Origin: Pieris napi
Taxonomy: Eukaryota > Arthropoda > Insecta > Lepidoptera > Pieridae
Length of the DNA: 64,000 bases
Assembly: GCF_905475465.1 (NCBI RefSeq)
Contig: NC_062238.1
Location: forward strand, 166,501 to 230,500
Direction: 5' to 3'
Below, piece by piece: positions 24,337-35,057 of this stretch (its first letter is position 1; each line of letters starts with the position of its first letter). The notes below the pieces were generated by a model. It searched no databases. It was not told where the DNA came from and saw nothing but the letters and a program-made list of their open reading frames with translations. The position numbers and the translations under genes were made by a program.

Positions 24337-25407
24337 TCATTTAACATTTCTTGTTTGACGTTGATGATAATACTTAGTGTCATTCATACACACAGTAATC
24401 TTAAGAGTTATATCGTCCAAGCAGTTCTTTAATTCTTCTCGTAGTTCTCGCACTTTGACCTGTACATCCTCACACATTAAGTTGTAGCACATCGCCACTA
24501 GCCCCATGCCAAGAAGAACATATATGAAGTTAATAACAAGCTTCAAGTGTGACCCTTCAGCAGAATCTGCAATATTTGCACCAGGTACAAAATCACCAAA
24601 TCCAATTTTACACAGACTAATAACACAGAAATATGTTGAATCTAAATAGTTCCACTTCTCCCAGGCTCCAAACATTATTGTTCCTGATAATATATAAAAT
24701 GATATAACCCACAAGCATGCTGTGGAAGGAACGGTGACTTTTCTTTTAATTGGTTGCATTTCTCCATCCTCAATCAATACATCTTCTCGTCGGCTACACT
24801 CGTGAGCTGTGATGTATAACCATTTAAATGACTGAGCTAAGACCTTTCCCATATTGCAGAAATAAAGTATATAAATTGGTATTCCAAAACAGGCATATGC
24901 TATTGTGCTGACTTTGCCCCAAGCAGTTTTTGGCACTACATTCCCATACCCAATCATTGTAAAAACAGATAGGGAGTACATAAGGGCTGCAGGGAAAGAC
25001 CAAATGTCTTCTGGTGTACGTCCAGTGTAACCTTGATGAATAGCATTCGAAATATTGTTTTGGAATATTTTAAGGACATGGTTGCTGTTGTACATCCATT
25101 GTGTTTGGTTAAGAACATTATATCTGTTGGTGATATTCCAGAGCTGCTCAACACAACTTTGCCTCCACTGTTTCACATTTTCTAATTGCTCATCTGGGCT
25201 ATCTTTTTCTATGTGCATGAAACCGGCAGCTCCTAGTATCGCATAGCAAACAACAAGTGCGCCAACACCCACTTGGGTGAACATAAACGCTATAAATTTT
25301 CGAAGGCAGTCCTTAATCTTTTCCCGAGGATCACTTCTCGTGGAAGAAGTAGAATCCCGACTTCTGAAAGAGCTATGGACACTAGAATGAATGTTTTGAC
25401 GGTCCAT
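24337..25407 (-). CDS. Two-pore-domain (K2P/TWIK-family) potassium channel, intronless
   Basis: Background K+ leak channel of the plasma membrane; 356 aa in one exon. Layout: cytosolic N-terminus; TM1 about 38-63; long extracellular cap (about 64-135) with glycosylation sequons at N91, N99 and N118; pore loop 1 with filter TMIGYG (150-155); TM2 about 164-192; cytosolic loop; TM3 about 229-248; pore loop 2 with filter CKIGFG (266-271); TM4 about 288-311; and a short charged, possibly coiled C-tail (RELREELKN). This 2P/4TM plan is diagnostic of K2P channels. The conserved Thr immediately before I-G-Y/F-G is Met in pore 1 and Lys in pore 2. It appears closest to the insect TWIK-like group that includes Drosophila sandman/galene, but I cannot name the orthologue. 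No introns interrupt it, so a retrogene origin is possible. Confidence 0.92.
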   Translation of the reverse strand: MDRQNIHSSVHSSFRSRDSTSSTRSDPREKIKDCLRKFIAFMFTQVGVGALVVCYAILGAAGFMHIEKDSPDEQLENVKQWRQSCVEQLWNITNRYNVLNQTQWMYNSNHVLKIFQNNISNAIHQGYTGRTPEDIWSFPAALMYSLSVFTMIGYGNVVPKTAWGKVSTIAYACFGIPIYILYFCNMGKVLAQSFKWLYITAHECSRREDVLIEDGEMQPIKRKVTVPSTACLWVISFYILSGTIMFGAWEKWNYLDSTYFCVISLCKIGFGDFVPGANIADSAEGSHLKLVINFIYVLLGMGLVAMCYNLMCEDVQVKVRELREELKNCLDDITLKITVCMNDTKYYHQRQTRNVK

Positions 25408-26076
25408 TTTAACGTTACACTTTTAATAAATCGATCGTAATACGCAGGTTAATAAACATTCCGCTACAGACGCGTAAGAAATATGTTATTTCTGGAATTT
25501 AATTGGCAATGTGCCAGTTTGTCCAGTATCATTGCAACATATGCACTTCAAACGTAATGACCAGCAGTTACAGTTTTTTGTGTAGATTTTAAGACAACGA
25601 AGGCAATTTAAAAAAAAACGAGGAGAATTTTAGTTTTCTAGAAGAAAAGCTGCCCTAATATAATATGTTATATACTTACTGCACAAACAGAGCCGAAACT
25701 TCCCTTTTGATGAAAATGTTTCTTTTTATTCAATACATTGCCTTATTCTCCAAACTTATATTATAATGGCATATATCATTCATACGTTTTTTTGTTATTA
25801 ATTGGCAACAAGGTTTCTAATTAACAAATAAAACCATATTTTAAAGTAATTCGTCTACCTCTAACTTATTTTATTATTTTTTATCAATTTACAATTATGT
25901 ATATTGTATACACAATTTAATTTTGACATTTTTTAAATTTTGAAGTGGCCGCTGTCATATGCCAATTAATAAAGATTCACCTTACATATGCCATCTCTGT
26001 TTTAATTAGTATTCTGTGACCATACAAATTTCTGTAATGTATTCTCAATTCTGTCTACGATAATATAGTTATACAG

Positions 26077-26902
26077 TGCGTTTTCCAATTACAGCACTAG
26101 AGCGCATTATGCGGCATAATGCTCAACGTTGAATGTACCAACTACAGCAATGCTTCGCACAATTGAGCACTCTCAAAACGAATGCTCTCGCGTGCTTCTC
26201 GCAATAAATACCAACACAGTGACAGAAAATTGACCAGTGTTTTTCTTTAAGTTGGCATTTATCGAAATTTTCGTTAGTAAATATTATTTATTGTTGAAAA
26301 ATTTGTTTCGTCGTAGATTTTGAAAATAATTAAAGTTATTTCAAACTGCTAAAAAAAATAAATATAAGTATGGATGAAGGTATAAATAGTTACTTTTTTT
26401 ATATTCCACATTTAAAATATGAATACAATTTTATTTTAAAATTCGGATCTGTAAACAAATTTATTTTACAGCATTATACTCTTGTAAACTTTGCAATGGT
26501 TTTGAAAAAGTATATAATTTTTTTAGAAATCATTTAAAAAAAATTACTCACAACGTAAATGATGTAAACTTCTTACATGAAACTATATATTTTACTGTTA
26601 ATTTAGCTTGTTAAAACCTTATATTCTTTAAAGGTTTTCTCTTATTTCAGTAAAAAAATGTTAATGAAATAATTTGATTATTAAAATAAGCGTAAAAAGT
26701 TTTCAACCAATTATTATTGTTAACCACATTATTTATACATTAATGAGGTTGCTAACTCTATTCAGAACATTTTTTTTTTCAACACTGACTTAGCGCACTC
26801 TGCTGATGCATTTGAAAACTAATTCACGTTCCAATTAAGCTTCAGCATTATGCGGCATTGTGCGGCACTGAGTCGCATTATGCTCTATAATTGGAAAACG
26901 TA
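26077..26902. mobile_element. TIR element of about 0.83 kb with an internal zinc-finger fragment
   Basis: The left end TGCGTTTTCCAATTACAGC is mirrored at the right end (in reverse TACGTTTTCCAATTATAGAGC). Sub-terminal ATTATGCGGCATAATGCT-type blocks also recur inverted (26105-26122 and about 26847-26880). Together these are the two ends of one DNA transposon. The interior is AT-rich. I could not read a clean target-site duplication. Confidence 0.6.
26370..26614 (+). pseudogene. Truncated two-exon C2H2 zinc-finger ORF inside the TIR element
   Basis: A 10-base first exon (26370-26379) splices by GT/AG to 26472-26614, giving 50 aa. It contains one C2H2 finger, CKLCNGFEKVYNFFRNHLKK and then ITH, with C-x2-C, x12 and H-x5-H spacing. 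The frame then stops; no transposase domain follows. It is probably the N-terminal remnant of the gene carried by the surrounding transposon rather than a host gene. The splice reading is inferred from consensus only. Confidence 0.4.
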
Positions 26903-27526
26903 CACACACTCGCAGATCGCTCTATGTTGTATCTCTGGATTTATTTGTTATCTTTGGTTTCAGATTTCACAGTTCACACCATTTTCTTGGCATTGTAAAA
27001 GATTCGTGTTTGTCGGCGTTTTATAAAATACAGCTTGCAAAAAATTATCAGCTTTCTTAGTAACATGTGACACCAAATTTGTGACCAATGTAAATTATTT
27101 ATAAGTTCTGTAAGTATACCAATTAAACTATCAATATAATATGTAGTTTACAGGTGTTTACAAATCGAAATCCTCTAAAGAGCGTGATACATTGTTTCAT
27201 TAATATTTGAAGTTCCTTGTAAATTATAACTTGTCTGATGGGTTTGTTACCTGAATATTTTATTCAAATTTTTAGTAGTTTATCTGAGGTGATATTGGAA
27301 GACTATCAAGGTCGCCAAAATATATCTACAGTAATACTTACTGAAACAACATTTCTTTCAATTCGATTCCTTTATTGGAGACTTCCTGTTTACAGGTAAT
27401 ACTATTTTCTGCAAGATGTAGATTTCAAATGATGCCGAAATGCAACAATAGCCCACAACTATAAATCATTGTCACTATGGCGAAGTTAAAATTTAAATAA
27501 ATGGATTGCACATAACCCACCTCAAG

Positions 27527-30500
27527 ATGACTTCAAGGGAGGCTTTACAAATTCTTCAAAAACCATTAACCACAGTGGAAAAAGTTGGTGGTATTAGTTG
27601 CAATTTATGCAAAAAGATATTTAAAAATAAAGCAGATTTTGACACTCACTATACAAATCACACTGGGAATAAAGAAGTTTTGTACCAATGTGTTGTTTGT
27701 AGCAAAGAATTTCAAAGGTACTCAGCATTCCGTGGCCACTGCTACACAAATCATGTCATCAAAAACAGATATGTGTAAGTTAAAATAAAACATTCCTTAA
27801 TAAACTTAAACAGTTATAGTTATTATATAGTTCTAGCTTTTAGGCTATATATTAGATGGCTTGGCATTAGCTTATAGTAATTTATACATATTTATAGTTT
27901 TTACTTGGTCATTATTGTGTAACTCATAAATACTTTTTCTAGATGTACACAATGTGACAAATTCTTTTCCAAACAATACAATCTACAGCAACACATTGAA
28001 CTGGTTCATGGGCCACAATGTAAAGCGTGCATGCAAAAGTAAGTTGTATATTGAGATATATGACATATATTTTATAGCATTCTTAAAAAGTCATAGAAAA
28101 GAAACATCACTTGTTTTCACATTTCACTAATGAATTTTTTTTTATCAATTTGATTGTTTAAATTTATATATGTATTTAATTTATAGATTTCCATCTAAGA
28201 AAGAATTGCATCTACATCAAATCGTCTACCACAATGAAAGTATGGCCGACAACTCCTGTCAAGTATGTCAAAAGGAGATACTTACTGTGGAAGCATGTAA
28301 ACAGCACATCGATTTGCACCTGTCACAAGTCTACACGTGCCCAATTTGTCAAGAAACAATTCTCCATAAGAATATGTCTGCTGATCATTTAAAGAAACAC
28401 TTTTGGAAAAACGATTTTGATGAAAACAACTACGAAGGAATAATTAATCAGCTGACTGCAATAGCTTGTGGATTATGTTCAATAATTTGCCCGAATCGCG
28501 AAGAGTTTGACGCCCATTTTTTTTGCGATCACGCTGGCAAAGATGTGTTTTACACCTGTATTTTGTGTGGCAAACAGTTTTTTAAACATTCCGCATTCCA
28601 CACGCACGTCAATCGCCATTATACTGATGGCCAATTTCTGTGAGTAAACATATTATTGTTAATAAACAATAATTTCCGACATCGGCTACTCCATGATGAA
28701 ATTCTTTTCAGATGTGACACATGCGACAAAACATTCCCGAATCTCTCCGAGCTCGTGTGGCACGTGTGTGAATGCAGTCAAGATTACAAAAAACATAAAC
28801 CGTACATCTGTTTCCACTGTGGCAATAGATATCTCCTCGAGCACTCGCTCCTGAAACACATCACCGATTCACACAATGGATTCGATTTACGTTGCCGGGA
28901 ACCTGGATGTGAACAGATGTGAGTCTAAATTAGTGATAAACATTTTAAGAGTATTTATTTCGAATTAATGTCAAATCTAGACGATCGTGCCCCGCGCCGG
29001 AGGTGCGTTGGAAACATCGGTAAACGAAATACTTTCAGATTCGACAAACGGCGGGACCTGCTGCTGCACTCTCGGCATCACGACGACCGCGTTCAGAGCT
29101 GGTGCCGCATTTGCGGACAGGACTTCGCTTCGCTGCCTTCCTGCGCGAAGCACCTCGAGGTCCACAAGAAGTATCTCTTCGCGTGCCCTCTCTGCGGCAA
29201 GTCTTACGCCGAAAGGTCCTACCTTCTCAAACACATCCCCACTCACTTCAGAGCCGTGCTACACGTGTGCAAGGTGGGTGAGACTCTTTTCGTTTATAAT
29301 AATACTGAGAAGTATTATTGCATAAAATATTGTTTAATATTGAATTTTCAGATCTGTGGAAAAATTTACGATGCGAAACGAAGACTCCTCGAGCATCAGA
29401 AGACTCACCACGAAGTCAAAGTTCACAGCTGCTCGCGATGCCCCAAAACTTTCGCTAAGAAATCCCATCTGCTGCAGCATCTCAACGTTCACAATGAGGA
29501 GAGAGACTTCCTGTGCGTCGTGTGCGAGAAGAGGTTCTCTTGCTCGCCCAATCTGTCGAAGCATCAAAACAGAGTTCACTGCGTAAATTCAAACCGATTA
29601 GTGATCCGGGACGCTCGAGAGGAAGCGGAAACCGATCCCAAAATTGAAAATTCTAAAACGGACACTTCGCAAAACAAAGATTGGTACGTTTACCTAAACC
29701 GAGAGATGGAGACCAACGTGATCGACGAAGCGGTGATAGAGAAGGAGTCCCGACTGTTCGAGAGCCGAGAGGGAGCCGAGACGGAGATCGAACGCATGGA
29801 GGTCGTCAGAGAAGATGCAAATGATTTTAAAGTTATTTTTAAAGAAAAGTGCTTCGGAATCGCCTCGAGCTCTTTGTCTGGTGAGTTTTTTAAATTACTT
29901 TTGTCAGTAAAGAGAGCATTAAGCGTGCAGACGTCCAGGTTCACATAATCCTTTATCATAAGTCCACTCCGGCACCGGTCTATGGTGAACCATGTAAACA
30001 CTTAAACAAATTGTATGTGTTAAAAAAATTTAATTTTATCATTCTTTAACTACACAAATACACAATACACATATATTATGATATATTTCGATCAAAAACA
30101 GTTTTCGACGATAAATATGCCGACACTGACCGACTCCTTGAGCACATCCGAATGACTACAGATTTCCTGCTCGAAAAGGTCCCGTCCGGGAATTTTGATA
30201 ATCGGTACCTTTAACGCCCACTTTGCCGACTCGCTCGGCTCAGATACCACTTTGCTTTGGCATATGACGTGACACAAATGGTCCCCGCAATTACGTGAAT
30301 ACCAGATGTAGATGGTCGCAACCCATCTTTGTTGTACCTTGTCTCCCGAAGAGCAATTCGAATCATCGACGACCAGTCACTTTCCGAGCGGCTCGATCCG
30401 GGGTTGCGAGATGTGGGGTCTCCCTGCATCTTCTAACACTTGTACCATTTAGAGTGTTCAGAGGAGTCGCTCGAATTAATACCTGCAGCTGAGTTTCACT

Positions 30501-31083
30501 GAAGTATTTCCGAACAAATTCGACTTAGAGTCCTTCGAGCAAAGAATTATACAAAAATATTTAAAATGACGGCAACGCACTCGCGAACCCTCCCGCATTG
30601 AGAGTGTCGGCGGTGGTATCACTTAACATCGGGTGAGCCTCCTGCACGTTTGCCCCCTGTTCTATAAAAAAATAGGATTAGATTAGGACATATTATTTAG
30701 AAGCATGCTACGTCTTCGACTCGACTAATCTGTGGCCAATTCGTGTCACGTGACTGACAATATTTTTAGTTTGGATTTTCTCTTCATCACTTTCAGACAT
30801 AGGAAATTTCACAACGGACTCCGTTCCCCTCGAGTACGGCCCGGAGATCGTGTCTCCCGGGGTGGACGACTACATTCTTCCGCACATAGACCCCTTGCTC
30901 ACGATACTGACGGATGCCATCCCCGACCGCCCGGAGCCCGCGCCGACCCAACGCATTCCCGACGGGAACGAGTTCTCTCTCGCCGAGTCGTGGGCTCCTC
31001 CCCTCATCGCCAAAATATACTCGCACTACTACGACGAGTACGAAGAACACAACCGTTTATCTGCCAAGACGGATATATTTTAA
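27527..31083 (+). CDS. Multi-C2H2 zinc-finger protein, 16 fingers, complete, 7 exons
   Basis: Probable nuclear DNA-binding transcription factor; orthologue not recognised. Exons: 27527-27774, 27943-28038, 28187-28639, 28712-28918, 29039-29273, 29352-29880 and 30797-31083. All junctions are GT/AG, phases match, and the total is 2055 nt (684 aa). Sixteen C2H2-type units occupy about residues 25-489, from CNLCKKIF to CVVCEKRFSCSPNL. Several exon boundaries fall inside fingers, so correct splicing is needed to complete fingers such as CTQCDKFFSKQYNL and CEQIFDKRRDL. Unit 9 (CDTCDKTFPNLSEL) ends HVCEC and lacks the final His. Linkers are mostly not the canonical TGEKP. The last 195 residues are finger-free, acidic, and end SAKTDIF. 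The start is the first ATG in frame; a KRAB or ZAD domain is not visible. Confidence 0.88.
30330..30670 (+). mobile_element. Non-LTR retrotransposon 3' fragment in zinc-finger gene intron 6
   Basis: A sense-strand reading from 30345 gives RRAIRIIDDQSLSERLDP and then IF, the reverse-transcriptase C-terminal tail common in lepidopteran LINEs. It is followed by a G/C-rich 3' tail (GGTATCACTTAACATCGGGT GAGCCTCCTGC) and an A-rich end near 30665. The same family is present in opposite orientation at 45.8-46.3 kb. It is 5'-truncated and frameshifted. Confidence 0.7.
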
Positions 31084-34000
31084 AAAAGTTGGACGAAGTG
31101 GTCTTTGACGTCACATATAGACGATGTCTTTCGATCGGTCGCCATGGCGACGGACGCGCCTCGCGACCGGCCGACGGAAGAACTCAGATGCAAAAGTCCA
31201 CTGATTAAACTAGCCGGACTATATTTTATACAAACTCAAAGATCATTTCAAACCGATTCAGCTACCTCAGTAACGTCTTACCTCACTAATGTATGTATTA
31301 TTGTATTTTTTACACTTTTAACATATATCCCACCAAATTAAGACATATATATACAATATAGTATAACGCTACCTCATTTTAGATAAGTATATCGCTTGCA
31401 CTTAAAAAGAACACTAATATTTGTGAGTGCTTTGTTTTCGAGTCGTTTAATCGTTTTCGCTCGACGAGACGCGCTCTGTGCCAAAAATAACGTCGTTAAA
31501 TAAACAAATAAACGTCGGAAGACAGAACGAGAAAGAATAGAAAAAGGTTTTTAAAATTGGCACAGAACGAACTGTCCCCGAGCGTCGATCGCATAATATC
31601 CAAAGTGTTTAGGCTAAGTCTTTTGCGAAAAAGCTTTTCTATATATTTGGTACATCGACGGCACGTTGTATTTTGGTTCTCGCTTTATTTGAGAGAATCC
31701 ATCGCCGGACCGATCGAACGAGAATATTGTTTACGTACGCATCACTCCAAACCTCATATTACCTCGGCCGAAGTTCACTTCGCTCGATACGCACCGAAGC
31801 GGCGATGGCGATTCCTTGCATTTTAATCTCGATTCCTTTTTATTATATTTTTTATGAAGTCGCGATGCCAAGCGTCGCGATATTAGTGTAAGTGAATCGA
31901 TAGTGCTGTGATATTTTTATGTATATTTAGAGTTTAAGCGTAGGGTGAGTAACGATCGAGTACAAATTATGATAACGACGATACTGCAGTATCGCGTCCG
32001 CTCCGAAATCCCGCGGGACTCATTTCCACAGGACGCATTCTGACTGATCCAAACGCATATGGAGTACGAATTGGCCGACATCCCGCCGTCTAGGCTTTTA
32101 AGGAGACTTTCGATTTGATGGCAAATAAAAATATGGATGGTCCATATGCGTTCAAAAATTTCTGAAAATAATGATAGCATTCAAACCTGCCCGGCAGAGA
32201 TACCATGAAGTAAAAATTATATTAAAAGAAAAGGAATTTAACTCCGAAATATTTTCGAGAGAGTGATTATTTACAAAGGTCGAGTCTTAGGTAATTTAAT
32301 CCAAAGACTGTGATGTATTTATAAGTTCCGTGAACTTAGTAAAAATCGGGGGGAAACGAGTCAGACGCGAAATATATCGACGTACGATTTAGCTTGAAAC
32401 TTGGCTTCGAAAAGAACAAACTGTCTTTTGTTCGCGTGAGTCGTGCGAAGCGACCCAATCCACACACGAACAATTTGGCCTGAGATAAAACAAATATATC
32501 TGGTGAATTCGATTCGGAAACGCATGAGCCGAACGCCATGCTTCCAAAGTACAAAATTTTATGCCTCCAAAACTCGGTTGTCGAAACTGAGAGGTATCCA
32601 AAACTGCGCTCATCATTTCCATGAGAGCGCAGCGCTGTTGGCTTAGCTGCAAAGTGCACTGGGATCATCGGACGCCGCGAGGGATACTTTGAAGTATGCC
32701 AACGATTGCCCGTCGCGAGTAGTCTGTGTCCCAGTCTATTTTGTCCGTCACGACAGTTTAAGGTCGTTCTCACTCGACAGGCAGTTCGAGGCTGGAATGA
32801 CAATGTTTGAGCAACTTTACTCACTTTCACTAAATCTAGAAGTATTTTCAGATATGTAGCAATGTCATCGAAAAATTGTTAAACGAAGTCACGAACTGTT
32901 TGCCGAGTGTGGAAGAGACCGAATAGCTTACATACACTGTTAGTTGTACCTCAATGTAATAGTACTTATTCAAAACTATGTTATTATATTGTCATAACCC
33001 TTTTTATATGTATTTTGTCGCAAAGGAAACAAGGGTATAAGAATTTTTCTATGAACTTAATATAAAATATATTTTTGATACTTGTGTGAAGTGTTAAGTT
33101 GAATATTGTTAGTATTTATCGTAATCTAGTCTAAACTAAGGGTTCTATTATGGAACGTGGTTTAAATTCACGGTAACAATAGTTTTTTATATATAATAAT
33201 TCAGTCGGCGTTTTATGATGAGACCATATCTGTTGTAACTTTTTCTGTAAACACTAAGCCGAACAGGCACATTTGTCTACCGAAGTCTATGTCGAGCCTA
33301 GCTTTCAAATTTAGGAAAATTGTTGGTAAATTGTAACCTTTGCGACCATAAATGTCCTTAGCTGTTAGGTCTTAGGTTAGAGTCGAGCACAGGGTATTGT
33401 GGTTCTATTTCTGGGGAGTGTTGTACCTCGATATGTTAGTCAGTACCCGACGAGCGGTCACAATACTACCCCAATACCCGATACGTGTATTTAGGCCCAT
33501 CTCAGTCTGTCGTAACTTAAGGTGAGCCGGGTTCGTGTGTTCCGTTTTAATGAATTGCAGGAAAAAGCTAAGAAATACCTTGATCATAAAACGTTACGGA
33601 CACGAAATCGGTCTCTGTTTATACATTAGCGAATTACTTTCAAATAATATTCGTTTAGGATTTCAAAATTATCGCATAATAAGTAGTTCTTCTATAGGTA
33701 TTCACTTGTCGGATGTAATTTTGTCATTGTTTTGGTTGTTTATCGTCGAAGCAGTTTTATGAAATTCCGTTACATCAAGTTTATTAAGTGATATTTTCTG
33801 AAATACATTTCAAATTAACTCGAAACGCCCGTTTGCCGAGCAAGTTTGACGCGAGTATTACTAAAAAGTAAATCGACGATAAACAACCATTAGGGCGTCA
33901 AAGGACAAAACGTGTAAATATATAATTTTCGTAACCGTCTGATAATATTCAATCGAAGCTGCTTTCGTGAGTCGAGTTACACCGAACGATATCTTCAATG

Positions 34001-34731
34001 CGGGATTAAGTTAAGCTATATTTAAGACGCTAAATGCTTTTTTTGCGAAGTTTCGCTATTTTTACCTATTTTGTGTCGACGATTTAAATTATTTTTTCAT
34101 GAAATTTACGAATATTGTCTATGTAATGAGACCACAATTTGTAATTTTAAAGTTTTATAAGCGGTGACGTGAAACAATTTTTTTCGAACCGTTTCATTTT
34201 CAAGATTATGTTAGTGCCATCGTTCTCGACATCATAATAATACGTTTTCAGTATAATCGACTTATATAAGTGAGACAAACGCAAGTAAATCAACCTGAAT
34301 ACTATTTATAGTCCGTAGTATAAGATCCACGTTACACGACCGGTGGTTTAGCGGCAACTTCTCTTCGCTTCTACACTATGCTATTACTAATGATACCCTG
34401 GAAATATAGAAAAGGAAGACTCGCCCGGCATAATATATATATATTTAAGAATCTCTATAAACCGAAGGAAGAGTTAAAAGTTGCCCCTAAATATTGGTTT
34501 TCCATATAAATAAGTAATTTCATCGATACGTCTTTATAATATACCGATCTACCTCCGCAGTATACGCTGCTATTGATTTACTTTTTGTTACATTTAAAGT
34601 AAGGCCGTAGGTTATGCATGTTTTGATTTTTCTGTAGAAGTGTTCGGCGCCTTTCGTGCACTTCGACGTCTAGTTAAAGTGAATGTTTGGAATTTTATTA
34701 AACGATCTGGCTAAATCGCTTTTCATTTAAA

Positions 34732-34737
34732 AATAAA
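34732..34737 (+). terminator. Possible distal polyadenylation signal of the zinc-finger gene
   Basis: AATAAA on the + strand lies only about 20 bases from a minus-strand AATAAA (34755-34760) that suits the convergent FKBP gene. The transcripts would overlap tail to tail. Confidence 0.35.
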
Positions 34738-34754
34738 AGAAACGTTATCAGCAT

Positions 34755-34760
34755 TTTATT
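34755..34760 (-). terminator. Probable polyadenylation signal of the FKBP gene
   Basis: TTTATT on the + strand is AATAAA on the minus strand, about 300 bases beyond the FKBP stop at 35058. Confidence 0.45.
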
Positions 34761-35057
34761 GAAATCCATTTCACCGAGAACTTGTACAAACTTACACAGC
34801 TATTTCTCAACCGATATTCATTACATTAGCACGGCGCAGAGGATTCCGGTTTTAAGTGAGGAATTAAAGGTTTAAACATTTTACACGAACAGTATCGAGT
34901 CAAATTTCACCACAAACCCATTGACTACACTAACACTAGCTTCACTAAAAGACACACTTTGTCAACTAACGCTTTAAGGTGGAGTGGGAAATGCATTAGA
35001 TGCAAAAAATAAAGTAAACAATAACAAAAGTTTTGGTAAAGGTTCGTGCTTCTTCTA

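Larger units (their letters stand above)
31084..34760. other. Long 3' region of the zinc-finger gene; no coding gene seen
   Basis: The 3.7 kb between the zinc-finger stop and the FKBP 3' end has only short open frames. The longest, 164 codons on the minus strand at 32336-32830, shows no recognisable domain. Plus-strand AATAAA signals occur near 31497-31508 and at 34732-34737. If the distal one is used, the zinc-finger mRNA would have a 3' UTR of about 3.6 kb, typical of regulatory genes; the proximal one would give about 0.4 kb. Confidence 0.45.

Noticed and set aside
28968..29038. Apparent upstream start (MSNLDDRAPRRRC) extending zinc-finger exon 5
   Set aside because: It is intron read-through. 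A TTTCAG acceptor at 29038 gives phase continuity and completes a zinc finger.
32336..32830. Minus-strand open frame of 164 codons between the zinc-finger and FKBP genes
   Set aside because: Its composition is not protein-like and no motif is recognised; it lies in a probable long 3' UTR. Could be revisited with RNA data.
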